The notes beneath the pieces are model-generated. The model did not search any database and was not told the DNA's origin. It worked only from the letters and a program-made list of their open reading frames with translations. From NCBI GenBank assembly GCA_013407085.1, contig JACCGJ010001791.1, positions 62,001-126,000 of the forward strand: a DNA stretch of 64,000 nt, written 5' to 3'. Below, in pieces: positions 1-13,658 of the stretch. The first letter of the stretch is position 1. Every line of letters begins with the position of its first letter. Source of the stretch: Atriophallophorus winterbourni. Lineage: Eukaryota; Platyhelminthes; Trematoda; Plagiorchiida; Microphallidae. Both the position numbers and the translations under genes were made by a program.

Positions 1-2010
1 TTAAATCAATTTCAGAATTATCAAGGAATTCTTTCAAAGGAAAATACTTCTTACGAATGTTTAGGTTTGTGGTGTGCTTTTGTAATTTTTTTTATATAAG
101 ATAGGTGTGCGTTATTACCATTGTCATGTGCTACAAGTTTCCGCGTTTGTTTTTAACGAGTTAGACACAGTTACTCACAGATCTCTCTCACTTCGTACAC
201 ATTTGATAGAATTACGGTCAAATAAGTACGGCCTCATCTTCGAACCAGGTCCTATGTGCATAGCCCCCGACTTCGTTGGATCTATTCTTAGTTGCCAGTG
301 TTTTAATTGATTCAATTTTCTCTGCAAGACTTCCTCGTCAACATTTTGAACCACATCTTTAGTTCGTCAGCAAAAACCATACAATTTCCATTCAATACAG
401 CTAATAGATCATTCAGAAACACTTCTAACACAAAGGGTCCGAGAATTGAACCCTGTGGTACGCTTGATGTGGCCAGGCTAGCTTTGGATCGGATTCTATT
501 TACCACTACTTGGTTAACTCTCCCGCTGACGATATCTTTCATTCGCTTAAGTACATATCCATTGATACTAACTGCCTCAAGCTTATATAGTAGACGATCA
601 AGTGTTATACGTTCAAATGCTTTACAGAAATCAATGAATCTAACATCCATTGCGTTCGTGGCATTCAACGCGATAGCCCAAAATTACGCGCCGTGAGGTT
701 TGTCATCCAAAACCGACCTTATTTAATCCATGATGTTCTCATGCAAACTGGCTCGATGACGGTAGTAAGGCTTCTAAATAATTCTTCACTACCTAATCTA
801 GCATTTTTCAACAACTGGTGCAATGATTACGATTGTATAATTCACGGACAGACTAGGGCTTAATGACACCACATTTCTGGTCCGCTGGTAATTTTTCTTT
901 TACAAACGATTTATCGCAAATAATGCTCAAAGGTTCAATCAATGTATGAGTAATCGTTTTCAGCAAGGTGGGGTATACATCATCTGGACCTGGCGCTTTT
1001 TAATATCAATGATTGTCAAAGCTTCTAGAATTATCTTTGAGTCGACCATAATACTCGACTCGGATTTTGATTCCAGCGAAAAGTCGTCATCCCACATGGA
1101 ATAAACAAATGCACACTGAGCAGCAAGGCATTCTGGTATGGTCAAATTGAAGTTAATAGAGCTGCCATCTACTACAAGATTCGGAATCGTTTAGAACACT
1201 TTGGTTCTTCGGCGAATGTATGCAAAATTCGTATTAGAAGCAACTGTGGATTCCATCACTAACAATGGTTCATATTGTTCCAACATTCTTCTTTTCGTTT
1301 CTCTACATGAATGTTCAACTTTCGTGTATTTATAATAGTCGACTGCATCCTGTGTGACGCGATAATATGATGTTTCGGGAAAGATATAGCAATGTCACCA
1401 CCTGACCGAGATATTCTGTCGGTTCTAAGCAAGCGGTACTGTGCTATTGCTAACTCCGATTCCGAAAAGTCCTCATGCAACCATGTCTGACAAATGGAAA
1501 CGATATCTGGCTGGCTGAATGTCACTGCATCACTGAGTTCATCATAGTTATAACTCAAAGTCCTCGCGTTAAATAACAGCCTTTTAATTGACTTCAAATA
1601 TTTATTAGGTCGTTTTGTATTGTCACAGGTTTTCATCGAAAGCTTGATTTCATCTCGACTACCCAAAAATCCACTTTACGTGGATCCGTTTCTTCCGCCA
1701 TTTTTCATTGCTTCACTTGGCTGATCACAACCATCATTTTTTTCTTGATCTTTGCGGTCAGATCTCACAATCACACGACGTTCATTACCGACAAACAGTG
1801 ACTCCATGAATCATTTTTAACTGAACGGCCTTTTAGGTTATTGCGAATGGTAACGATATTGTCAATTTTATCGGTCTTATTTGGATCAGAAATTAACAAA
1901 CTAAGCTGGAATATCTGTTGCACAACATTTTCGATATTACGAGTATCTGCATCTGTAGTGTCATTCACATACTATCCAGATAATTTTGCATAGGATACGG
2001 ACTCCTGTAT
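1..2010 (-). mobile_element. CR1-like LINE copy 1, decayed, runs off the window start
   Basis: Read on the - strand this is a decayed non-LTR retrotransposon. A leader region (about 2,010 to 1,771) contains the words NDTTDADTR. An APE-type endonuclease piece follows (about 1,600 to 1,300), with LLFNARTL, PDIVSICQTWL and TDRISRSGGD. A connecting region has a DDDFS block (about 1,100). Last comes a reverse-transcriptase piece (668 to 312) with FIDFCKAF and VPQGSILGP. The catalytic block reads FADE instead of FADD, and stops and frameshifts separate the pieces, so the copy is dead. The domain order is that of CR1/Jockey-type elements (family knowledge); exact clade is inference. The element continues past base 1. 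Confidence 0.8.
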
Positions 2011-2454
2011 TGTAGTCATGTAAATGGGGGTATATTCAAGGCATCGCACATTGGGCACTAAAACCAGAGTCCTTCGCAACTGGTGGCGTGTAGGTGTTTG
2101 TAGAGGTTCTTCAAAATTCCAATACAGCAACAGTGAATACATCGCAAGCAATTGTCACACTGCATTGCAAGGTTTTCTGGGATACCATCTTTTCACATTT
2201 TGAGCCGGCGACCGGATTTTAGTTAACGATGTTTAATTGCGGAAACTTTTTATTTTTATTAGTCAATGAACTTCTGTGTGAACTTTCACGAGTGAAATTT
2301 CTTCTCATACTGACCGTCGCAGCAACGAATACTAATTAAATTCGGTAGCATAATTCGTTCCCAACGAATTTACCAGATTTCAAGGGGACAACTTTCCGGT
2401 TAACACTAAGTAGCTATTTTAGAATTTACGTGCAGAAATACAAATATATATTTA

Positions 2455-4375
2455 GCAATAAATAAAACTTTTTTTTCTGAATCTAGAGCAGAAGGGATGA
2501 AATCCCGTTTAAGCTTCATCACAGCAATAAACATGGGTGACATCTGCTGACAAAGTAAGTCCTGAGAGTGGAGGAACACCACTATATCACTCCGGGGATC
2601 AGGTCCATCTGTCTCAACAAATGCTGATCCAACGCGCTCTTGAATACCTGTTCCGATGGTAGAGACAAGAGCCCTTCCGGTAGAGAGTTACAAATGTTCA
2701 CCACCAGCGTGGATAGGGTGCTCGCATTACTCAGCTTCAGCCTTCTAGGCTATTGCAACTTAAGGTCATGTCCACAATTCCTCAACTCACATACTAATTG
2801 CAAGTACCGGAGGAAATCCTCTCCATATTGACCGAGAAGAATACGGCCTTTCCGGAAAAGGTCAAACCATTCCTTTCTAATTTCTAAGGGTAAGGTTTCA
2901 GTAAGCTCAGTCTATCCTCGTACGCGTGTTGGCGCATTCCACGAACCACCTCCGCTGTACTCTCTCCAATTAGTCGTATTCGCCTTTAGACTGAGGAATT
3001 GCAACAGGTAGCCCATGTTTCAACATAAGACGAATATACGCAGAAAAAAGTGTCTGGACCCTTTGAGGGGTTATGGTCTCAAATGAACGCTGAATCGCCC
3101 AGAGCATCCTTTTGCGCTGCCTATTCTCTGACAAGTGTCAGCATTCGGCTTCAAGGAATCCATAACTAGAATCCCCAAGTCACCGCTCCAATAGGCTTAC
3201 CTCAAACAAAGTATTCAACACCAGTGTCATCGGAGTATATGCGCATGACCACTGTCTTGTCCTCATTTATAGTCAGTGAACATCGATGTGTCTAGCTGAC
3301 TAAGTCATCAACTGCTTGTTGCAGATGCTTGTGGTCATCGCAGAAACTGACAGAGGCCCACAGTTTAAGATCATCCGCGAATAAAAAACAGTCGATGGCT
3401 ACCGCGTCGGAATGTCATTCACGAAAAATTTGAAAAAACAATGGGCCAAGGACAGATCCCTGCGGCACTCCAGAGCTTGCTACCATCACTGAAGTCAAGA
3501 CCTCATTCACCTCTGAACGGTTTGACCGCCCTAAGATGAATGCCTCGCTCCACTTAAGTAGACACCCTTGAATACCCAGACCCTCCAGCTTGACGAGCAA
3601 TCGGCGGTGGGGCATGCGGTCGAAGGCCTTACTGAAGTCGATAAAAATGAAATCGACCGCTTGACCAGAATCAATCAAAACACACCAACTTCTCGCGCCG
3701 AGAGCAGATTACTTACGAATGAGCGATTTTCGGTGAATCCATGTTGTTGTGGACACCAAGGCCAACACCCCAAATGAAAGTGATCTAATTTCCTGTTGAT
3801 CAATTTCTCTAACAAATTTCCGATCACAGAAGTCTGTGTAACCGGCCTGTAATTAGCGCGACAACTAGGGTCCTCACACTTAACCATGCTTTTAATGATA
3901 CCCTGTTTCCATTCTTGTGGCAAGACCCCTAATGTTACAGATTTTTTAAACAACTAGACCAGCGGATCGCACAATACGTATGATAATGCTCATAAAACCA
4001 ACGAATCAATACCGTCAGGTCCTGGCGCGGATTGTGTGTCTAACTGTTCCAACAGGAGTCTAACCGTCTCTACATCTACATCAAGATCAGACAGGACCTC
4101 GCTGTTCTAAGAGACAGAAGGTGGATCACTGTCTTCGAGACAGTACACGGAGGCATATTGCTTAACCATGGCTTCAGCTTTCAAACCATTCTCAGTTATG
4201 TCGATCAAATTAGAGATATATGGCGATGTCTTGATTCCAATATGTTACGAATAACACTTCGTGCAATATTCAAACGCTTAGTTTTAATTAATTTATGATC
4301 TTACGAGTATCTGCTTCCGACGTGTCATTTACATTCGCCGTAGCTACTTCTGCATAGGATACAGAACAGGAAGTC
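2455..4375 (-). mobile_element. CR1-like LINE copy 2, internally deleted
   Basis: On the - strand the element opens at about 4,375 with the same leader as copy 1 (VNDTSEADTRK). It then jumps directly to the region just before the reverse transcriptase, so the endonuclease is missing. The linker shows SAPGPDGIDSL. The RT (about 3,953 to 3,330) shows QEWKQGIIKSMVK, YRPVTQTSVIGNLLEKLI, FIDFSKAFDRMPH and SGVPQGSVLGPL, then an FADDLKLWASV block in another frame. A frameshift sits near 3,676 and another near 3,415. The C terminus (about 2,700 to 2,550) reads SLPEGLLSLPSEQVFKSALD, and the 3' end near 2,465 is A-rich. A non-functional remnant. Confidence 0.82.
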
Positions 4376-4514
4376 AAAATCAAAACATGAAGCTTTGGAA
4401 AAATACCAGAAAATTTTAAAGAATGTAGATTATGCATTCACACATAATTTATAGTTAACCTATACGTTCTTTATTGCAATCAATTTCCTGCGCAGTAAAT
4501 CATAACGCGTAATT

Positions 4515-4722
4515 ATGGAGTGCTTGTTGGATTTTGTTTTGACGCTCAGTCAATCATCTCAGTTGTTACAAAGTAGAAACTTGGCTAAACTAAGCGAAAA
4601 GTTACGCAATCAAGATTGCTCTATTGAAATTATGAAGGAAATTGTGGTATTGATAGGGAAGTCATTAATGGATGCCGAGGCAGTGGACAAAATTTTATTC
4701 GAACCCATCAATGACATAACAA
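4515..4722 (+). CDS. SYCP2: SYCP2-like exon 1 (start codon)
   Basis: Starts at ATG 4,515 and ends before GTAAAG, leaving phase 1. It encodes a helical, Leu-rich stretch beginning MECLLDFVLTLSQ, consistent with the first armadillo-like helices. An upstream non-coding or coding exon cannot be excluded. Confidence 0.65.
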
Positions 4723-7700
4723 GTAAAGAACGATTCTAATCATTGATTAGAACTATGCTTTGAAAAATCATTCACCAGTTGTGAATCATCCTGCGATTCG
4801 TTGCTCAGGGTAGTTTTGGATTCCATTTTCGAGGTAAATTTGTCACAGTTAAGTTATATCATGTAGACTATGTCAAGAAAGTCCCAGGCTGGTATGTTCG
4901 TATGAATTTATTACAATACAGGCACCTGTTTCTTGCTCATGGACTCGTTGAGCTCAATGTTGAATGTTGCAGAGGATCCAACGTTCGACTTGGTTGGGAG
5001 GTTCGATGTAAGTTTCTATCAAATGGTATTCATTTTATGACCAAATCTATGTTTTTCATATATATGCTTGTGAAAAATTCATTTTCAATCAATTATTTTT
5101 AATAATCGTATTTGTCATCAAAATTTAGAGGTCTCGATTTATTTTTGCAAATTCTTCGTGATAACACTATGCAAGTTAAATTCTATGTTAAGTACTTGTA
5201 ACCATGACTCCTTCTACTATAACGACGTGTGAGAGTACTGCTTAACCTGTATACTACTTTCTCAAATCATATGGTTGAATATATTCGCATGATTTTATGT
5301 ATAGAAACATGCATTCATCATTATCTGCTAACAACAAAGTAGTGCTGTTCTATGTTGCATGTCATGCGAATGTGAGAGACTGGATGTTATCTGCATTATT
5401 GCTTGGCTTCAAGTGCCAAATTTGTTGTCTAGATTATCTCATCACAATACCCGGGAAAGGCATTAAATCTCGTCACTGCTTTGCGCTCTATATACTTTTT
5501 GTTTCCAGAAAGTTAAAATTGGGACACCTTCATCAGCACAGAGTAATCCGCAGTTTCCTGTCACGGTAAAGCAAATTAATCCTGCAACCGTAGAAATTTG
5601 GTACAACCGTTAAGAGGATGAAAATGTTAGTTTTGGTCGAGCAAAATTCTAGGGAAATTCTGTTGAACTTTAGCGCAGTGTTATATTTATCAGGGCTCTC
5701 GTAATGGTGACTCATAATTAATTAATAATTTACCATACATCAGTTCATGATACATGGTTGTGGAAACCGTTCAAATTTGTTCAACTATCTCAAATTTTAC
5801 TATTAATAAGATCCTGGTCCACAGGTATCCACACTCAAATTTTCAAAAATTGTATCCAGATTGTTCCACTACTTTTTTCGAATTGCACTAGTGTGCAATC
5901 GCAGTACTGTGCAGCTAACCTGACTAACTTAATTTGTTATTGGTAACGAGTTGCAAGTCGAAGCACCTTTGAGCCTAGCAGTTTTATTTCTTAAATCTGT
6001 CTGTGCACGAGCCAACCAACTATATGCTCGCTCGCATGCGATCTATGACTCCAACAGTTTTCCCTCACTAGGTCTGTGTTTTCATGCATTAATACATAAA
6101 TGTCGATACCTAATAATCTGGCAGTAATAGTTGTATCTTTATTTACTTTCGGAAACTAGTTCTGAAGTGTACTCTATCCAGATGTAGCACATAGTGGAGT
6201 TTTAACGAGAAATTAGGTAGTACGTTCTTCAAGATCTACGTTAATCAGTGTCATTTTGAGCGAATTTTGTTTTTGAGAATAATCAGTACCAGATCCCATA
6301 AATATTCACAGTTAAAGAAATGGACTCGATTTTTTCTAATTAGCTTGGTATTTTCTATGCCTGAACCATGAGGTTACAAAAGTGACGGTTTGCACTATAC
6401 CTCCGGTTGCGGATGTGCACTGCTGATAATCTCAAATCGCTAAAATCGAGTTTAATGCTTTGACTGTGGACTATCGTCATCATCTCTGTGAACATTTCAA
6501 ACAATCTAGTGTTGCTGAGTAGTCTCATAATGATTTTGATCTTTTTACAGCTTTCGTTTTAATCATAACCCGTGGTTTAATAATATATTTTATCATCAAT
6601 ATACTAATTTGATTTATGCTGTTACCTTCTCATCACGTTGCTCGCATTTTTGTTTTTGAAAAAATGAGAATCTCAAACTTTGTTAACATTGCTCGTGATG
6701 TTATTTTAACCGAGTTGCATCAAATTTCCAATTTTGATAATTATAAAGACATCATTTTAAAAAAAAAAGTTATGTTCAATTCTTCCCAATTAAATTAACT
6801 CGTGTTTTTAATTTATGAATTTACCTAAATTCGTTTCTATCGCCGTCTTGTTTGCAGGTACTCACTTGTTTGAACGTCGTTCTGTCATCATTAAATGCTG
6901 AAGCACGTTGTCAAATATGGGAAAGCGATTGCCTTCGAAAGCGAATGTATTGTTTATCCCCATGTATAATTAATTTGCAGCTCTCTATTCGGAACAAAGC
7001 TTGTGGACTTGGGTGACTTTGATCTTCAAGCACACGCAGCTGCGTTATTGTTGAGATTGGTGCCGTTCAAGTATCAGCGACACTTCGCTGCCTCTCATAT
7101 TGTTCCCGGCAACTTGTCGCTTATCAATGAATTTTGTCAGCTCGGCGGTACTTCTTTTGAATCGGTATGCAAGATGAATTAATTACCTATTTCTTATCAT
7201 ATCTCAGACTCAAGCTTTGTTTTTTATCAGGACAACCCATTTTCTCTGCGTTATTCACAAATATCCAACAATATTAATTCTCATGCTCTATATCTTTGAA
7301 ACTTAAGGCAAATGCTAATAATGCGCATTATAACTAGGATTGGATTGTATATTGTTATTACATAAAATAACCAATGTTAGGCAACATCTCTCATATATCC
7401 GTCAATTCCCTGGATGATGCTTGTAAAATGTGTTCTAGTTCGATGGTTAAACCTTTGTCTACGGGTATTGGTTTACGTATTTTATGATATTTTTGTGTTA
7501 TTCTGCTTAATTATGGCATATATAAATCACATGATTAATTTTTATGGATCACATGCCAGACGCTGCCTGACAAGTGCACTCCGATGGTGACTGAAGGTAC
7601 CGACGGGAGCTACTGAGCAATCGACTGCTTGTTTGAGGTGTTAACTAGAGTTACCATCAGTAGACAAAGGGTTAAGCTTGACATTTTATGGTTAGCAGTA

Positions 7701-10700
7701 TATTGCGTATAGTTGTGCACAAGAAGTGAGGAACTGTTTCCAAAACTCGTTTTGAGATTTAAAAATTATAGCTCCTTCGTCAGTTTGCACGAAAATTGAT
7801 GTATGCCGTTTTTATCTATCATATACTCGAATTTTGGCTATTTGTTCTGCGTAACTACAATCTCATTGTTAAGTCAAATCTAGCTGGTTTATTTATATAA
7901 ACTTGATAGGTCTTCCTAATGTAAAACCTGTAGTTCTATGTATTTCCCAGTTAAAGTGCGATTTTATTTGTCTTCTGATATTCTGACAGATGCTTCGATC
8001 ATGTTTTAACTAGCATGATCTGGAATATGTCGAACATTTTGTATTTTTTGAAGTCCATTTATTTAATCTCTTTCTCAGTGGGAATAGGAAGAATCAGTTT
8101 CGTGCCATTAGAACAGAGAAGAGCTGTTACCCCGAGCTCTGAGAGGTAGAACATTATTTAAATAGCGGATAAATTTGAAACCTAACACCAGTTTTAGGTG
8201 AACTTGGCAGAGCCAGCTGAAGTACGGACTTACACGATTACGTGCACCAAAATATATAACTGAATCCAAATATCCTAATTACACATAATCTAATCATTAT
8301 TTTACATGCCGTACTTTTTAATACACCGACTAATAGAAGACCTTTACCTAACCATTTTAGTGTTCTTGTTTTTTTCAAGGAAGCTACGCCACCATCCGTT
8401 TTCTCATTTTTACATTTTGCCATTTCACCATTATTATTGAGGTTTAACACCAGCGTTCGCTTTCTTGTGTTCATCTTTCAGAAAATACGTTCTTTTTTGA
8501 ACAAAATTAATCGATTGAATATGGAAAACCCGAAGTAATTATACGCCTTTTAATTGACCGTGTTTCAGAGTTGTATCATTACCATGTTCTTCTGTTAGCT
8601 TGTGTTCTGTAGAGGTAAGTGTGTATTGTGTTACAGAATCCTTAAATTCAAGGCTTTAATAGGGTTTTAAATATGTTACAATGGTTTCTAAATTTTGATA
8701 AATGTTTTTCTTTCTCGAATTATTCGGTTTTGTACGAATTTATTATTACAATAAAAATACGTTTTCCGAAGTAACATTCATATCCTCGTATGTGTATATG
8801 AGATAAACTTCATAGCTAGTTTACCTTTCAAATCGATTGCGAATGCATTGATTGACTAAAATGGTCTACACTCGTATCGTTGAATCTTTTTATCAAAAAT
8901 TTGATTTCGAATTCTTTATTCTTATTTTGTGAGTATACGCTCACCAATTATGTATTCAGTCGGTGCTGTTTTGAGTTTGACTATTATGTTATACGAACTG
9001 TCCCTTATAATTTGTATGTGCAAATCAGTTTTCTAACGGTGACGTTGTTATAGTCATGATTGTATGTGTTCTGAGGTACTGTCATGTCATCCATTCCTCT
9101 CGCTAATAATTGTTGTGTATGAGGAAATGAGTTGATCCCATGGTTTTGTGACTCATATCTGCTTGGTACAACTAGCTTTAATGATACCCAGACAACGCCT
9201 CCCGGCATATCACTGTTTTTACAGCTACACAAACCATTGTTTCACTTGAAACTTTGCCGAAGTAGGGTGTATATCAAAAATTTCTTATTTGCATGCATTT
9301 CCATCAAACGCCCCATGACAGGTTTCGTGCGATTTGCACGCTTTGTGCAGGGATTATCATGCCTTTATTATAAATGTAGTTCCTTATTTGGCCGGTACTC
9401 AGTAATTGTGTCCAATATTATTATAATTAAGTGGGACGCTGTAAAAAGTTAAACCTGGGTAGAACACCCTTTATCTTTGCAATTATAACCATTAAATAGA
9501 ATACGGAATGTTTGTTTTTAAGATTGTTCTTATTAGCTGGTGAGAAAACTATCAGCTTCCTGAATGCATTTACTAAGTAGAATTGTGGGTATCCATCGTT
9601 AAAAGCTGGATTCACATGCTAAATTGGTAGCCTAGCTTGGCGTTGTTTTTTCAATATAAGCAAACAAAAGTTGCGTTTCATGGCACGTGTCGTCAACTTT
9701 TGTAGGTAATTGTATTTTATATCTCATAAGTATTTCAAAAACAGTATGCAGTTTGAAAGTTCTCACATCATATGCAGTCGCTGTATGCTGATTTTACCCT
9801 GACCAACAAAAATCCAAATTTCAAGGCTTACACTCGTGAACAAATTTTAAATAATCTTTTTTAGCTCCGAATTCCACCAACACATGAAGCAAATCCGATG
9901 TTTTGGCTTGATTTCAATTTTGTCTCTGAGCGAATCACGGTTTACTGTTTACCGCTCAATGAAGAATCAGAGACACAGTATTCGGTTAGTTGTGACATGA
10001 AACTTGTTTTTTTATATCTCCGGTCGCATTTAGCCACCCGGGCTTAATGAAGCCCTTTTATATCATTGACTGCTCTGATTGTCCTTTACAAACGGGTTAT
10101 ATTTGACGTACACCCGTTAGTTCTTTCAGCAGATGCTACTTTTTTTATCTAGGCGGTAAATGCAATTTATTAAACTACATTATTCATGTGCAATCTAATA
10201 TGTCCTATTTCAGCGCCGAGTATACTTGGTGCTCTCATCTTGATCATTATAAAAAATCAGCATGAATGGTGACACTGTTTAACTGCCATGATGAAGCGTT
10301 CGCGGATAGGTGGAGAATAGAGATTTGAGGAGCAAATCCGTCTGCAAAGGAGTAACGCAGTAAACAAGATTTGGTTCATTGAGGCTTGAAATGGTGATGA
10401 ACAATGTTTAACTTTTAAGATATCGTCAAATAAAACGAACTACGTTGTTTGGTTATTTCTTTAATTTTGTTAATAGAATATCCTCGAATAAGTAAAGTTT
10501 CCGCTTATTTACATGATTTGCCATGTTCAAATTACAGTGTCGAACGGATTGCTTATCATTGGTTAGTTTGTGTTTTTCTAACAAATGGAAGCAGGTATCC
10601 TGAATAGTCGGATTATCAGCTCAGATTATTGGAAACGCACCGAGACTAGATCCTAACGTGCCTTGGTATGTATATTTTCACACCCCATTGTAGTAATCCG

Positions 10701-13615
10701 GATGGTGTTCTTCGAGCTCCAGAACCAGTGATACCAGGCAGGTTAATGTATAGAAGTCAACAGAACACAGTCTCGCACAACTAATGGTCGGGCATGGTTT
10801 TTACATTGAGAACCAAATTTGTTCATCTGTCTTTAAGTGATTCACCTGGCAGTATCCCACTCCACGTGCAATCGTGGCCATGACAATAAAATCTAATGCC
10901 ACTAGTTATCGGCATACCGCTCTACTTGTTGCTTAAAGCACGGTGAATGAGCGAAAATAAGCTACCGTTGACTCATTACAGCTTACGCTGGTTAAGGCGC
11001 GTGTTGTAGCTACTGAGCCGTTTACTGTCGATGTAGCATCCCGATTGGCACCAAGCCACTACGACATAGACAGCTAAAGTTCTTAAGTAATAAACTTACT
11101 ACACTCAACATAGTCCTTATTCGTACTCAATATTCCAGCGATCCAAACCCTGTTCAATGGCGGTCTTGTTGTGTCCTTGTGTGTGAGTCATCTTGTACAA
11201 TCCTTCAGTGGATTGAAGAAAAAAGCTTGTTACTATACTAACATTGGAAGCTCATTGTGTCGCTGCGCTTGCTCCAGTCGTTCGCGCGACTTGCTTGCTG
11301 TTTGCATACAACAAGCGTAATCAAGCCAACCTTAGAGTTGTGTGTGGCTTGTTGACTCGTCTTCCTATTTTCGCTCAATATAAATTTCAAATCTTAATTT
11401 CACTTATATTCTAAATTTCATTTTACATACCTTACTCTATCCTAGTTCATGTTTAATCATAACTGTTCTCTTATTATTGACTCAGGGTTCTGCGCCCATG
11501 CAACATCCTTGGGAAATATTGTGCATTTACCCAGAAATGATAGATGTGCTGGACATGGATGGTACGATTTACTTTTACTTGCAATTAATTACTTACATAT
11601 TTACGCTATCCTTTTGCTACTGCACTGATTCCTCGAGTGCAACACTACTATATATATAATTATTTATTTCTACTCACCCTCCTCAAAGACTAGTCAACTT
11701 CCTAGGTGAAACCTGTAGCTACTAATGAGTGGTAATCTTGAGACAGATTATACTGCTGTTGATTCAGTCCGCTTAGAACCAACATAGGCCGTAGACCGAA
11801 TGAAAGCCGAGAAGCTCGATCCCGGCTTCGGTTGTTGAAATCTACGTCTTGGGTTTACCCTGCAACTTCCAGCTTGAGCAGACGACGGAATTATAGCTGC
11901 TTGTTTAGTCATGCGAAGATCCCCTCAAGTTATCAATTATTAAGTAACTCCGGAAATACCAAATTGACAATTTTGAATCGCTTCATTTATAACACTTTCG
12001 TGTCATCAAACTTTCAGAGTATGTTGTAGACGTTAGTAGTCAATGGCCCTAAGATTGTTATCGTTTTCCACTACTATAAAACCATTTTGTAGTCTAAGTT
12101 CAATACTGCGCAAGCAGCAGTGGGATTAACACCAATCATTCCGCAAAAAATCATTCCATAACGCTCAAGCAATGAAATGTGAAAAAGGGAAATGGCAACT
12201 CTGACGGGCTAAGTAAAATGAATTCAGAGAATAACATCATACTCAACACGGTGAGGGTGCGGTCCTACAGTCGTGCTGAAGCATCAATTTATAGAATGTT
12301 GCTTCTCTCTAATTGCTAAAATAAGGAATTCGATGAATGGTTGTCAAATACTTGGATGAGTACCGAATACAACGACATCATAAGCTTACACTGGGTTTGA
12401 AAGAACAAGTATGTTGCGTAGGCCGTTGACTTCATACAAAGCAAAAGCATTCTGCATTAATCATTAGGTCACGTAATTTGATAGGCCTGTTGATAGAAAC
12501 AAAAGGGAACCTTGGGCGATTCGGAACTCGTGAATAGACACCGTAAATACGAACATACTAACGACTAAATGTGTTAAAAATCCAAATCATCAAACTAGCA
12601 AGCTTTTCTAACCAACCGTTTTAAATAACTATTCATCAGAGACAGTCGCGATCCGCTGAGCCGAATGCGTCATAGGTTTAAGGAGCAGTGCAGTATCGGA
12701 ACCTGTAATACTGTTCGGAGCCAGATAAAACCTGAATATTTTGCTGATTTAGCCCATTTCAAATTTAAAGCCAGTCTCGTTAGGTCGTATTCTCGTGTCC
12801 TTGTGACAAGCTGTGCAGCCGAGCGATGGGAATACGTTCGCAGTGAGGTCAATAAGACGGATACTTCTATAGTTTTCTTACGCTAATCTTTATCTATTTG
12901 GGTTTTATAGCGAGAATGACGTTTGCCAATCAGTCGAAAAATGTTTCTTTATCCGAATGTATCTACAAAGTGGCTGTGCATCATAAAGTGCTGAAAATTG
13001 CCCTTTAACGACCTGGAAAATTGCCCGTTTAGAACTTGTGGATATCTTGACAGATTTGAACCCGAAGTGTATTACCTAAATTTATGTAGTACGCTCTCGG
13101 GACATTGAGCAATGTTGAGTTCAAATCAAGACCCTTGTGAGTGAGACAAGGCCTCGGGATGTTACATCTATCATTAATCATTTTGGTCTGGTTCGTTAAT
13201 CGATTTTTCATCAGTTAAATAACTATGGCCGCGATGTCCGAATCACAGGATTGCAAATAGTTAACTTTTGAGTTGAATAAAGACCTAGCGGCCTTATTCG
13301 GATAAATCGAATGCTTATACTCTTTTTGTTTTTTTAATAAATAGACATGAAATAGAAATATTGGGAAGCTTTTCCTGCAACACTTGTATTAGCTGGTAAG
13401 ATGAAGCCTCACATTAAATTTTTCGATCTAAAGAGCATCAAGTTTAAGCACACAGTTCGGTGCTGTCCGAACCCGTATTCAGCAAGTTTATACCACGAAT
13501 CCACAGCTTCAGTCATGTTCTCGTCTGTTAAGGATTGTGTTGATCACTCGCGGATTTTAAAGTAAATAGTTTGAGATTGCGATTATCCTCGGCTTTCAAG
13601 TTGATTCTCTTTGTC

Positions 13616-13658
<43 letters not shown>

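Noticed and set aside
4902..5102. Open frame starting MNLLQYRHLF overlapping SYCP2-like exon 2
   Set aside because: It fits only with a weak donor and an additional upstream exon. The other frame aligns with vertebrate SYCP2 and uses a perfect GTAAGT.
7207..7300. Exon candidates directly after SYCP2-like exon 4
   Set aside because: Open but without a donor in the phase needed by the next supported exon.
8083..8148. Exon candidate after the good acceptor at about 8,082
   Set aside because: Hits a stop in the phase set by exon 4; the open frame needs phases that neither neighbour has.
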